Notes under the pieces: model-generated
What the model saw: the letters and a program-made list of their open reading frames with translations, nothing else
What the model was told of the DNA's origin: nothing
Database searches by the model: none
Source of the DNA: DASTFP01 sp963744345
GTDB lineage: Bacteria; Verrucomicrobiota; Verrucomicrobiia; Chthoniobacterales; Terrimicrobiaceae
Length of the DNA stretch: 64,000 nucleotides
Reading direction: 5' to 3'
NCBI GenBank assembly: GCA_963744345.1
Contig: CAVUTD010000010.1
Location: forward strand, 1 to 64,000
Position numbers and translations under genes: made by a program
Shown here: positions 45,570 through 55,900 of the stretch, piece by piece
Layout of the letters: every line of letters starts with the position of its first letter
Numbering within the stretch: the stretch's first letter is position 1

Positions 45570-47033
45570 TCACTGCGATACTATGAAGCCAAGTTGGTCC
45601 ACTATTTCGTCGACTTTATCGCCCATTGGGATTGCGATCATCGCCAAATCGATCTTGCGCGTACCGGCGTAAAGCGCAGCCTTATGATAGACGGCGCCGC
45701 GCTGCTTAAACGACGCCCACGTATCAAGGGTACAAGGGTAAGCAAGACATGCCGTCGTCGCTTTGCTTTCGGAGAGCGTCGAGTAGGCCAAGACTTGAAG
45801 CAGATCGTCACGATGCCGCTTGCGAATTTCTTCTTCCAAGTCGAGCCAGCGATGCTGTCGCAAGGCTTCCCAGTGATCCTTGTATTTCGCGTCGATGAAG
45901 ATCGTTCTGTCTTCTTGCTCAACCACCAAGTCTGGCATCAAGTATTTCTGAGACCCGAGAAACGGTTGTTCCCACGCGATTGGCGTGATCGTCTCACGTC
46001 GTCGCCCGACACGCAGGACTCCTCCAAATCGACGGACGAATCGACTGAATACGGATTCGACCCATGCTTCGTAAAACTGCTCCATCGACATGACCCAGGG
46101 CAGGCCACGCCAGTCAGTAATGCCTCCCAATCCCGTTTCCTCGGTGCTCCAGGTGAGGGCGTTGAGGCCGTCGAGAAATACGTTTGCGCCGAGTGGTGAT
46201 CGAAACCAGGCGTCTAATTGCTTTCGACTCGGTCGAGACGGCGAGACACTCTCAACGCATCGCAGAAGCGTCAGGCACATCTCCATGAGCTCCACGACGA
46301 CAACTCCCGCATGGCGCTGAGACCCAAGCGACGCGAGTTGCTTTCGAAGTACGTAGTGGATCGCGGCGATCAGTTCCCTATTGTGGCGCAGGTCGGGATG
46401 CCTGCAAGGAACGTCGAGAAACTTCATCGCAGGCAGTTTCTCGGTGGCATAGCGCGACCAGTTGACTTGGCCGCACGGCGCGCTTCGATCGTCTTCGACC
46501 ATTTCGAACCGTCGCAAAAGTTGAGGGAGAAGTGCCTTCAGGCGTGGCAGAATCGTAGCTGATAGAACCCAGTCAGGGATTTCGCGCTCGGTCTTTGGCA
46601 GGAGAGGAAGAGAGAGAACCTGCGGAATAATCTTGAAGCCGCTCGTTCCAAGGGCGCGCCCCAGCCCAGCCCAACCAAAACGCGGTCGAATGATGAGGGT
46701 TACTTCAGCTCTGCCCGAAATTGGCGAGACCAGAGAAAACGCACCGATTTGTGCTCCCGACTGGAAAACAAGAATCACCTTGCTTCCATCGAAATCCACT
46801 CGAGCCTCGGTGCTGAATTGCGCTAAGGTCTTGATGTTTCGCTCGATGAACTGGTGTGCGAGCTTTGCTTCACGCGACGCATCACTGGAGCTCGTTCGGG
46901 CCAGTATCGCAGCGTCGATTAGCGTGAGAGAAGTGTCATCGAGAACGATTGCTTCTGCTCGGATTGGTGCGACTCTTTCAAGCGGCGATGTCGTTCGCCG
47001 TTGCCGAGCGAGTCTTCTAATCCGCGAGCTCAC
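45570..47033 (-). CDS. mcrC: McrC-like nuclease subunit of McrBC system
   Basis: A 487-residue McrC/5-methylcytosine restriction nuclease subunit. The PD-(D/E)xK core is visible: 'YLMPDLVVEQEDRTIFIDAKYK' around residues 364-385. Its start overlaps the mcrB stop by 17 bases. With McrB it forms a GTP-dependent restriction enzyme for modified DNA (type IV), a phage-defence function. Confidence 0.88.
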   Translation of the reverse strand: MSSRIRRLARQRRTTSPLERVAPIRAEAIVLDDTSLTLIDAAILARTSSSDASREAKLAHQFIERNIKTLAQFSTEARVDFDGSKVILVFQSGAQIGAFSLVSPISGRAEVTLIIRPRFGWAGLGRALGTSGFKIIPQVLSLPLLPKTEREIPDWVLSATILPRLKALLPQLLRRFEMVEDDRSAPCGQVNWSRYATEKLPAMKFLDVPCRHPDLRHNRELIAAIHYVLRKQLASLGSQRHAGVVVVELMEMCLTLLRCVESVSPSRPSRKQLDAWFRSPLGANVFLDGLNALTWSTEETGLGGITDWRGLPWVMSMEQFYEAWVESVFSRFVRRFGGVLRVGRRRETITPIAWEQPFLGSQKYLMPDLVVEQEDRTIFIDAKYKDHWEALRQHRWLDLEEEIRKRHRDDLLQVLAYSTLSESKATTACLAYPCTLDTWASFKQRGAVYHKAALYAGTRKIDLAMIAIPMGDKVDEIVDQLGFIVSQ

Positions 47034-48561
47034 GGATTAGCGGCACTGAGAGTGATTCCACCCACTGGCAATACCCTCGCAGATGATCAGCGAAGTTCGT
47101 GACATAACCTTGCGTGAGATATTCTTCGAGAAGCGGGAGTAGAGTGACCTTGAGCGACCTCAACGCTGCTGAGTCGCTCCCGCCCTTGGCAAGGAAGTAG
47201 GAGTGACCCGGCATCAACGCGAAAGCATCATCGGATGCGTATTCCGTGAAGACAGAAAGCAAACGCCTGTATGCTTCCTCAGCCAGTTTGCTGCCACATT
47301 GCTGAACCACACTGAATTGAGGCCACAGTTTCACGAAAGCGAACCTTCGTCGGATCGCAACATCAACAATCGCGATACTACGGTCCGCGCTGTTCATCGT
47401 GCCGATAATGTGAAGGTTCGACGGTATGACCAGCCGATTTTGCCAAGGTGGACCAAAATCGTATGCAAGCGTAATGGTTCTTGGACTCTCGTCATTATAC
47501 TCGAGGAGAAAAATGGCCTCACCGAGAACTTTGGATAGGTCGGCTCTGTTGATCTCGTCGATGTGAAGAAGATACGGCTGCGGCTTCACTTCCTCGGCCT
47601 CTGCCGCGGCCTTCATCAGCGCACCCTTCGTGGGCTCGAAGCGAAAGCCAATATCCCCTTTCGTTGGTGTCGGCGCTAAGCCGCCTATAAAGTTTTCATA
47701 GGTTGTATTGGGGTGAAACTGTATCGAGTGGCCACAGCCAGCGTATTTTGAAGCAAGAAGTCCCAGGGCCATCCGTGTTTTCCCAGTTCCCGGCGGGCCT
47801 TCGAGGACGACAAAACGGCGATCACTTAGGAGTTGAACAACCTCCGTGTCGGCGATATCCGGCATCAGCCACTGGAAATACTCGCTTCGAATGTCCTCGT
47901 AATCGGTCTTGTGCGGCGCGAGCGGAAGAAATCCGCGTTCTTCAAAGTAGAGATCCAAGAACGCTTTCAGGGCGAAGTTAGTCGCCTCGCGGTCGTCAGA
48001 TGGGCGATAAATAGCGTGGACATCCTTCCCGTAGCGTTTGAAAGGAGCAGCATAAACGTCGAAGTGGGAAGCGACGTTCTCTGGTATTTGCAGATCGTTG
48101 CGTGTCGGATCATGCTTGGCCCAAGCCGCAAAACGCTTCTCTCTTCGGTTAATGGCTTCGCAAATCGCCCTTCCTTTCCGCGCGTGTCCGGGTCTGGCGA
48201 GAATAGCTTCGTCGGGATGCAGTCCTGTCGTCCCTGTAACGAGAGCAATCAGACATGGCGATCCCTCCACAGGAAATACACCGACGCTCATGCCGCCATA
48301 CGGTCCCGACTTCGGGTTTGAGGGCTCGATCAGCGTTGAGAATGGAACATTGTTCTCGTCTGAAAATTTCGGCGCCCGAATCTGAACCGCCTTCCGCGCA
48401 CGTTCTGGGTAGCGCCCATTCACGCCTCCAAAGAGCTCGAGGAATGCGTCTTCTGCTCTGTCGCTCCATGAATCTAGAGACCGTTCGTAGATTAGCTTAA
48501 GCAGTTTTTCCATAAGCTTCTTGGTTGAAGACTCGCAAATCGCTTCAAAGAGGTCACTCAC
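47017..48561 (-). CDS. mcrB: McrB-like AAA+ GTPase subunit
   Basis: A 514-residue AAA+ protein. Walker A 'GPPGTGKTR' about 257-265, 'HIDEINRADLSKVLGE' (Walker B) and 'GTMNSADRSIAIVDVAIRRRF' (sensor/arginine finger), all typical of McrB. The N-terminal ~200 residues resemble the DUF3578/MrcB_N DNA-binding domain ('RAPKFSDENNVPFSTLIEP'). First gene of the mcrBC-HIT-HNH set. The recognised modification cannot be predicted. Confidence 0.9.
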   Translation of the reverse strand: MSDLFEAICESSTKKLMEKLLKLIYERSLDSWSDRAEDAFLELFGGVNGRYPERARKAVQIRAPKFSDENNVPFSTLIEPSNPKSGPYGGMSVGVFPVEGSPCLIALVTGTTGLHPDEAILARPGHARKGRAICEAINRREKRFAAWAKHDPTRNDLQIPENVASHFDVYAAPFKRYGKDVHAIYRPSDDREATNFALKAFLDLYFEERGFLPLAPHKTDYEDIRSEYFQWLMPDIADTEVVQLLSDRRFVVLEGPPGTGKTRMALGLLASKYAGCGHSIQFHPNTTYENFIGGLAPTPTKGDIGFRFEPTKGALMKAAAEAEEVKPQPYLLHIDEINRADLSKVLGEAIFLLEYNDESPRTITLAYDFGPPWQNRLVIPSNLHIIGTMNSADRSIAIVDVAIRRRFAFVKLWPQFSVVQQCGSKLAEEAYRRLLSVFTEYASDDAFALMPGHSYFLAKGGSDSAALRSLKVTLLPLLEEYLTQGYVTNFADHLRGYCQWVESLSVPLIRELAD

Positions 48562-48735
48562 GAACAGCGTCTATTCTGCAGTCCAAGAGGAAGGCCGATG
48601 GGCAGGCATGTGGGTAAGTTCGTTGGCACGATATTTTTCGGCACCTTCCCGGGCGACTTCAGGAAGGTAACCGCGAGAGTGCTCAGGAAGAGCGTCTCGC
48701 ATCGAACGACTGCGGCGACTCGGAGCTTCTCTAGA

Positions 48736-49188
48736 CTATGATGCCGCCTCGACAACTTGAGCCATTTCTGCGTAGCGGCAAAGCGCATTCGCCAACTGCA
48801 TTTGCCGTGGACTGCGGCACTCAGGTTCCAGAAGGCGGGGGCTGCCGACGACAACCACCATAGCCTGAGCGCGCGACGTCGCGACGTTGAGCCGGTTCAG
48901 ACTGTAAAGAAATTCCATTCCGCGCGGCGCATCCTCGGGCGAGGAGGTCGTTAAAGAGTAGATGACGACCGGTGCCTCCTGCCCCTGAAATTTATCCACG
49001 GTGCCTACTTTCGCGTTCGGAATCCACTTCCACAGATCGGAGACCTGTGCGTTGTACGGCGCGACAATGAGGACGTCTTCCAACTGCAGCGGACGCCTTC
49101 GGTTTTTGTCGTCGACCCACTCTACGCCGGGTTGCACAAGGCTGGAGACAAGACCGGCGATACACTCGACCTCTTCTGCCGAAGCGTT
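48736..49188 (-). pseudogene. 3' fragment of the TM0106-type helicase gene, copy 1
   Basis: Encodes the last ~150 residues of the helicase at 52980-56393, from 'NASAEEVEC' through 'DVLIVAPYNAQVSDL', 'GTVDKFQGQEAPVVIYSLTTSS' and 'NVATSRAQA' to the normal stop. Protein identity by eye is high. It ends at the gene's natural stop region, while similarity stops abruptly near 49188. Direct orientation, 4.2 kb from the full copy. It has its own ATG upstream by chance, but cannot be active without the ATP-binding half. Confidence 0.88.
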
Positions 49189-49296
49189 CCTTCGCTGGCT
49201 ATTGACGCGGTTCCGCAAAACCGTGGACATCATTGGCAACAGACGGCTTCCGCTCATCATGGGCGATTTCAAACACAGGAGAACCCCTTGTGAAGT

Positions 49297-49482
49297 CTAC
49301 GGATCTGGAATTTCTAACGACCGGCATATGCCCCGCGCAGTGTATCCGTTTATCTCCCGAATGCCTGGGAACGGCCGACGTCTTACGGCTTGCACGATTC
49401 CACCAAACCGAATGCCTGCCGCCTTCCCGGTAAGCTGGCAACCATGAGCGCGCAGATGCCTCTCGAGCTCGGCGCGTTTCAA
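49297..49482 (-). pseudogene. hicA: HicA-like toxin with two compensating frameshifts
   Basis: The frame from TTG 49482 begins 'MKRAELERHLRAHGCQL' and ends 'REINGYTARGICRSLEIPDP', both normal HicA. Between them the correct sequence ('REGGRHSVWWNRASRKTSAVPRH') lies in another frame. So a base is lost near 49432 and one gained near 49357 (a CCC run). About 25 residues, including the catalytic His, are scrambled. Starts 5 bases after the HicB stop. Confidence 0.75.
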
Positions 49483-49486
49483 GCAA

Positions 49487-49684
49487 TTACCAATTCTTCG
49501 CGCCGGGTGGTTCGTGTTCCTTTTCAGCTAGCTCGCGGTTGGCCTCCAAAACCACTTGAAGCGCGTCTTTCAAGTTCTCGCAAGCTTCATCCAAAGTCTT
49601 GCCTTGCGTGTTGACCCCCGGTATTTCCTCCACCCAGGCAGCCCAGCAATCACCCACCTGCTTATATGCAGCAGTCAGCTTCAT
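49487..49684 (-). CDS. hicB: HicB-like antitoxin
   Basis: A 65-residue HicB/UPF0150 protein: 'MKLTAAYKQVGDCWAAWVEEIPGVNTQGKTLDEACENLKDALQVVLEANR' is a standard short HicB. Intact. ATG 49684 chosen over longer in-frame starts. Lies between two helicase 3' fragments, so the HicBA pair is cargo of the duplicated hot spot. Its toxin partner is broken. Confidence 0.85.
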   Translation of the reverse strand: MKLTAAYKQVGDCWAAWVEEIPGVNTQGKTLDEACENLKDALQVVLEANRELAEKEHEPPGAKNW

Positions 49685-49899
49685 ATCTGCATCTTCATTG
49701 CATTCGGCTTGTTTGTCCAGCCCCTCAGCGTGGGCGTGATCGTCCAGAAGCCCTTGGACGAATCTTATCCACAATCTGCCGATATCCTTCACATCGCGAA
49801 TGCTTACGGGTACTAACAGGCTCCTATGTTTCTCTCCTCGACTATCCCTACGTGCCGACCAGGGCATCGAAGCATCCGCGCGCTATTACGCTGTGCCCG

Positions 49900-50250
49900 C
49901 GGCCACTCGATCACTTGAGCCACTTCTACGTACCGACAAAGTGCATTTGCCAGCTGCATTTGCCGTGGACTGCGGCACTCGGGCTCCAGAAGACGCGGAC
50001 TGCCGACCACAATCACTACTGCCTGAGCGCGCGACGTTGCGACATTGAGTCGATTCAAGCTGTAGAGAAATTCCATTCCGCGCGGGGCATCTTCGGGCGA
50101 GGAGGTCGTGAGAGAGTAAATGACGACCGGCGCTTCCTGTCCCTGAAATTTGTCCACGGAGCCTACTTTCGCGTTCGGAATACGACTCGAGACGTGTGAG
50201 ATCTGTGCATCGTAAGCGGCGACAATTAGCACGTCGTCCAACCGCAGCGG
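49900..50250 (-). pseudogene. 3' fragment of the TM0106-type helicase gene, copy 2
   Basis: Encodes the last ~115 residues of the same helicase, from 'PLRLDDVLIVAAYDAQIS' to 'LCRYVEVAQVIE'. Similarity ends about 50250 on one side and near the position of the natural stop on the other, where the frame then runs into unrelated codons. Same orientation as copy 1 and the complete gene. Confidence 0.87.
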
Positions 50251-50392
50251 ACAGCTTTGCACGTGGAGAAGCCCGCCGCAGAAAAATCAAGGCTGCCGCA
50301 TGAGGGCATCGGAGAACAGAACGAGGCGGGAGAGGTTGATGGACCCCCAACGGCAATGCGATTTGATGGGTTTCCTTTTGTAAGTCATGGAT

Positions 50393-51150
50393 TCAATTCT
50401 TCAGGGCAAACAGCGACGGAGGCGCCAGGCGATTGAACCATGCCGCGCAATCAGAGGATGTGCGTTTGGGCCATCGAACACTCGAAGACGTCAAACGTGC
50501 GGAGAGAGTTTGGACAAGCTTCACGAGATATTCCGCTTCCCCGTCCCATTCTTCTGCAGACTTAAAGTCTTTGATTTCCGCGAAGCGGCGAAATACCAAT
50601 GCGAATAAATCCGCAACCTGAACCATTCCTGTGTGATGCGATTTTACGGTGAAAGCACTGTCAATGATTTGGTCTAACTGTGCCTGCTTGCGTCCACGGT
50701 CGTAATAACTGTCAGTCCACGCCGGGGGCGACCAGAGAATCTCCGCGAGGTGATCCGCGAATTGCTTGTTATCATCAATCAGCCGAATTGTCCGCCCTTT
50801 GTTGTTGGATTCATTCTGATGCAACTTTTGGAGTTGGAGAGCCACGTGCATCATTCCCGCGATCCAGAAGTGACGCCGCATTTCGTCGGGCGCTCTTGCC
50901 AACGTGCTGGCATAGGTCGCGCGGTCAATTGCCGTCAAAATCAGGCCGTGCTTCCGGTTCCCGATCCAATGGCAAAGCGAATCGCAGATGGTTTTTCGGA
51001 TCGATGGATCGATGTTCCGCCAGCGGTCCGTGAATCTTGTCGTATTCGCCCAATGCGGTTCAGCCTCGCCGCATCGACGACAATACCGACGGCGACAAAG
51101 CACTGGTCTTTGTCTTGCATCCCGCTTTCGTCGCAGTAACAGAATTTCAT
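50393..51150 (-). pseudogene. DUF3800 protein, frameshifted
   Basis: N-terminal frame from ATG 51150 gives 'MKFCYCDESGMQDKDQCFVAVGIVVD', the DUF3800 signature (Asp-Glu-Ser-Gly). The gene continues in another frame from about 51090 with 'RKTICDSLCHWIGNRKHGLILTAIDRATY', 'LIDDNKQFADHLAEIL' and 'HTGMVQVADLFALVFRR' near the end (conserved 'QxADxxA'). DUF3800 has an RNase H-like fold and is common next to mobile and defence genes. A one-base change near 51060-51095 breaks it. It is cargo between helicase fragment 2 and the full helicase. Confidence 0.75.
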
Positions 51151-51551
51151 AACCGCGAGTTTCTGGCGGAATGTTACCATGTGCTGGCGCGCGGAGGCGA
51201 GAGAGAGACAATCGTTTAGGACGACAAGGTCCGGTGCAGTTTGGAAGATCCACGCCCGCGGTCGCCGGAAATCTGCTTGTCTCCAGCCGGAGCGATGCTT
51301 CTGCTGGCCGATCACCTGCACGACAACAAACCGATTTGCTCTACAGTGTCGAGGGGGTCGAAAAGCAACACCGCTGGCATTGCGTGCGGAGATTGGACGG
51401 CAGAACAGCGATCGATTTGAAATGGTGCCCTTGCTGCAGCTTTCTCGTAATCCCAGGGGGGTGCGGCTGACCGTTCAGGAAGGCCCGTCGCGAGAAATGG
51501 ACCAAAAATTTGCCGGTCGAATTGAGAGCAAGAACTGGACACACTCTAGAA

Positions 51552-51790
51552 ATGACTATGCGCTACAAACTATTAGGAAAAAGTGGACTGCGGGTGTCCC
51601 AGCTTTGCCGTGGCACGATGTCCTTCGGCGAGGTTTGGCAAGACTGGGGTCTCGCCAGATCGAAAGGATGAATCTCGAACGATCTGTGACGTTTTCGCAG
51701 AGGCCGCGGCAATTTCATCTACACCGAGGGGTGCGGGCGTTTCGACAAGTCAGAGATCCGGACATTACTGTTGCGGATTTCCGATGAGGT
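51552..51790 (+). pseudogene. aldo/keto reductase N-terminal relic
   Basis: ATG 51552 opens 'MRYKLLGKSGLRVSQLCRGTMSFGEVW', a clear aldo/keto reductase start, followed by a stop after about 40 codons. In a neighbouring frame 'ESRTICDVFAEA' and a degraded 'NFI.T' segment continue the homology. Nothing later matches, because an unrelated gene ends here on the other strand. Truncated and frameshifted. Confidence 0.65.
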
Positions 51791-52738
51791 TTACGCGGGA
51801 ACCCCGAGGGATTCCAATACGGAGTTTGCCCAGCGTGCCCGATACCATGCCCACAGTGAAACGTTTGTCGCTATACTTTTGATCGGATATAGCGCGTTGG
51901 GTAAGAAGGAAACATAGGCAAGGTTCATGCCGACTCGACCATGACACCACGCGCCAAAGTGTGGCGCAAGATCCTGGGGAGCCCATTCCATTCGGTTGAG
52001 TTGCATGATCAACTGAGCCAACTTTTTTGCGTCCTTAATTTGCTGTGGCATTTGCAAAACACAAAACAAGCCACCTCCCATTTCAGGATGTGGTTGGTCT
52101 GCATGCAGCTGCCATAAGGCGGTTTCGTGATCCCCCATTGCGGCACAGACGGCCCCATCCCGCAGAGGAAATTCGGCAGTCAATCCAAGCCCTCCGGTAG
52201 TGCAAACGGATTTCCGAGATAGGTACTCGCAAACCTCCTCCATGTCGTCCGCGGACCATGCCGACTTCTCTTTTTTTCCACCCTCATGAGCGAATGTGCG
52301 GCGCATAGCCCCAAGCAGAGAATCAGTGGCTCCCGTTGCTGCACAAAGAATTAATCCGACGTGCAGATTTAGAAGATTCTCCGCGTTCTCATAGATGGTC
52401 AAGCGAGAGCCAACGAAGATTTGGCCGCTGTCAATAGTGAGCGCCCCCAAGGTGGCCATCGCATTCATAGCGGCGGTCATCTCCGGCTTCTTGGCAAACA
52501 TCGCTCCGAGTTTTTCGGGTAGCTCCGTCTTAACCCGCAGTACCACTTTAATCGGGAAGTTTGCGGACTCTTCGTTGGTAGGAGGGACAAGATCAATTCG
52601 CGAGGTGAAATTTTGGTGTCCAACAATGACTGAGTCGCCGTCTTGCTTAGCCGATAAGCTTGTATCTTTTAGCGCAGCGAGCACTAAGTCGAGGGGTGGA
52701 ACAAGTGGTCGTGAATTTGCTTTTCTACTCCGGAACAT
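51791..52738 (-). CDS. hypothetical protein in helicase hot spot
   Basis: A 315-residue soluble protein without recognisable domain. Predicted alternating strands and helices, no signal peptide or membrane segment; segments such as 'SGQIFVGSRLTIYENAENLLNLHVGLILCAATGATDSLLGAMRRTF' and 'HPEMGGGLFCVLQMPQQIKDAKKLAQLIMQLNRMEW' suggest a folded enzyme-like or binding domain. It lies directly between the AKR relic and the 3' end of the helicase gene (240 bases), so it is part of the exchanged cargo. Function unknown. Confidence 0.7.
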   Translation of the reverse strand: MFRSRKANSRPLVPPLDLVLAALKDTSLSAKQDGDSVIVGHQNFTSRIDLVPPTNEESANFPIKVVLRVKTELPEKLGAMFAKKPEMTAAMNAMATLGALTIDSGQIFVGSRLTIYENAENLLNLHVGLILCAATGATDSLLGAMRRTFAHEGGKKEKSAWSADDMEEVCEYLSRKSVCTTGGLGLTAEFPLRDGAVCAAMGDHETALWQLHADQPHPEMGGGLFCVLQMPQQIKDAKKLAQLIMQLNRMEWAPQDLAPHFGAWCHGRVGMNLAYVSFLPNALYPIKSIATNVSLWAWYRARWANSVLESLGVPA

Positions 52739-52979
52739 GATTAACTCTCTTGAGGGTTATTGTCTCTCGATAGATCTACTTGGTTAATGTAGTTCCGTAT
52801 TACGCGTTGGGAGGTGGATCTTGCGGAAAATTTTCCGCCTGAACAGAAACCGAGTTTCCTGAGTCGAATCCTTATGTGAATGCGGCAACCTTCTCGCACA
52901 GGCTCTTACACTGCGCACCCGTGTTCTTTCCCTTACGGAGAGCGACCGCAAGAGTGCTCACAAGGCGGCACTTGCGTGT

Positions 52980-55900
52980 TTATGGAGTCTCCGCGACTCG
53001 AGCGATTTCTAAGTAGCGACAAAGCGCGTTCGCCAGCTGCATTTGCCGTGGACTGCGGCACTCGGGTTCGAGAAGACGCGGACTGCCTACGACAATAACT
53101 AAAGCCTGAGCGCGCGATGTTGCGACGTTGAGCCGATTCAAGCTATAAAGAAATTCCATCCCGCGCGGCGCATCCTCCGGCGAGGACGTTGTCAGAGAGT
53201 AGATGACGACTGGCGCCTGCTGGCCTTGAAATTTATCCACCGTGCCCACTCGCGCGTTCGCAATACGATTCGATAGGTCGGAGACCTGTGCATTGTACGG
53301 CGCGACAATAAGGACGTCCTCCAACTGCAGCGGACGGCTTCGGTTTTTGTCGTCGACCCAATTCACACCGGTTTGCAAAAGACTGGAAACAAGTCCGGCT
53401 ACACACTCGACCTCTTCCGCCGAAGCGTTCTGATTTCCCTCGTGCGGAACCGGAACGAACCAGAGGCCGGATCCGCCCAACCAAGGATGCCCTTCGATCC
53501 TTTGTTGCTCGAGTCCCGCGCGAGGATGAAGTCGCCCTTCGTAGAATACTTCTGAAGTGAAATCGCAGAGCTTCGGGTGCAGGCGCCACGTTTTTTCCAG
53601 GAACAAACCCATATCTGAAGAAATCGTCTTCGCTCCGCCGAGTATATGCTCAAGAGCGGAGACGGCTGCACCCTCGGGATGGCTGCCTTTCAATGGTTGC
53701 TCCAATTGCTGCGGGTCTCCGAGCAAAACGAGGTTCTTCGCCCCTTGAGAGACGGCCAGCACATTTGCCAGCGACATCTGTCCGGCCTCGTCCACGAAAA
53801 GAACGTCCACCGCTTCGAAATACTCTTCCCGTGACCAAAGCCACGCGGTGCCACCGACGACTTGGGCATCGCCACGAAGAGCTGCCAGCGCCTCGGCGTT
53901 GTCTGTCGTTAGCGTAATGCCGGGGGGCGCAACGTCCTGTTTCTCGTTGACCTTCTGCACGCAGCTCAGGCCTCCAAGACCCGCTTCTTTTGCCGCCTTG
54001 ATTACCTGAAGGAGTAGGTTCTGGATCACCTTGTGGCTCGTTGCGGTAATCCCCACTTTCTTCCCCCGTCGCACCAGCTCACATATCATGCGCGCGCCGG
54101 TGAATGTCTTCCCGGATCCCGGCGGCCCTTGTATCGGGAGCACAGAACAATCGAGCAATGTCCCGATGCGCTTCGCGGCATCCACGGTTGATTCGTCGGG
54201 GAGGACGAGCGTGTCAGACCCATCCGCCAAACGCGGCCTGCGGCGTAACAAGAGGTCACGCGCTGCCCGAAAGGGTCCCGGGGAATCAACACCATTGCTA
54301 TTAATCCATGTTCCGAGACGGAGTAGCGAGTCCGCCAAAACATCATCAGTAGGACCCTGCGCGTCCACAAAAATGGATGTCGGGTGAACATCGGCGGTCT
54401 TCCTCGCCTTCTTGATGTCGATCGTGCGGGTTGCGATATCTATTTCGACCACCTCACCAATTCTCTCGCCTCTCTCGCAAACGATATCTCCAGCCCGGAT
54501 GTCTGTCTCTTGCTTGTCGAAGGAATAGCGATCCGTCGGTATTTTTCGCTTCACTCGGATCCGCTCAATAAAGCTCAAATCTGACAGGGCGCTTCTCTCA
54601 TCGAAGAGGTCTTCGTCCGTCATGTCTTTCAAACGGAAATACTCCCACCAGCCCGCTTTGGACTCTCGCCGATGCCAGTCGAGAAGATTCGCCAGCAACC
54701 AGCGTGCAGCATCCTCGTCGCTTCGCTGCGCTGGATCAGCAGAAACGCCCGTCTTCAATTCCTCCGCCAGCGCCGCAGTCCGTCGCTGGCGTTCGCTAAC
54801 AGTTTCCGGAGGAGCGCCATCTGACACTGATGGACGCGGAATGGGGTGCCCTGCTTGCTCCAGGGCCTGCCGCTCCCGTTCAAGCCAGTCGCGCAAAGAT
54901 CGAGTCGAAAAGCAATCGTCAGCGTTGTAGAGGGCGATCGCGCTCCTAACAGATTCGCCCACCTCGGCTGGTTGCCCCAGTTCCAAGGCGTGTTCCATTT
55001 GACGCATGGCGCTGCGGGCTTCTTCCAACGGCATCTCGCGTCGAAAGTCGTGAAACACCTCGAGGTCCTTCAGCGAGTATCGCTCCACGCTCGCGCGAAG
55101 GGCTCGCTTCAGGACGGTATGAACATCGACGAACAATCCTGCTCGCAGCATGCGATCGATTTCGTCTTCACGCGTCGAATGCCTGCCCATGAGCCTCTTC
55201 AGAGCCGAGGGCTCGTAAGGCGCGAAATGGTAGATATGCATCGCTGGATGTTGCGACCAGCGCGTCATGACCGAATCGACAAACCATTCGAACGACCGCC
55301 TTTCCTCGTCCGCCGTCATCGCCCAGCGCCGGTCATACATCTGTTGACCGGTCTGATCTTCCCAGGCGAAGCCGAAGAGGTATTCCCGTCCGCCAACGCC
55401 CACAAATGGGTCTCCTTCGAGGTCAAAGAAAATGTCTCCGGGAGAGAGCTCCGGCAGCAGCGACAGACCATGTTCATCGGTGACTTCAAACACCTCGTGA
55501 ACAGACTGGCCCTGATTTCTTCCAGCTACCTGCACCCGTGCTTGCTCCCGGACTTTGATGTATGCCTCCTTTGATCCGTGGTCAGGCCGATCTGGGATTG
55601 GTAGAGGGAGGACCGCCAATTGCTCGACAGTCGTTACTTCCCAAGCGGATAGTTGCTTTCGCTGCAATCTGCTGATGCCTGCAACCAGAGACAAGTGATC
55701 CTGCTTGCGCCACTCCGCGTCGCACTCTTGAAACCAGCGGCATATTTCGCAGTGAGCAGTTGGCTCCGCGGAAGTCGTGATGCCATCTCGATTTTGCTCA
55801 ATAGCCTTCTCCAGGCGCGCTTTGACGAACCGATAATAAGCCGCAAAATCCAGCACTCGATATTGCTCCGGTTGAAAATCAACTCCGGGCGGGACCACGT

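Noticed and set aside
51179..51787. 202-codon plus-strand frame opposite DUF3800 and the AKR relic
   Set aside because: Basic, low-quality composition. The AKR N-terminus and DUF3800 signature are in other frames.
54846..55574. 242-codon plus-strand frame inside the helicase gene
   Set aside because: Antisense to the well-conserved helicase sequence; no motif, and the helicase reading is certain.
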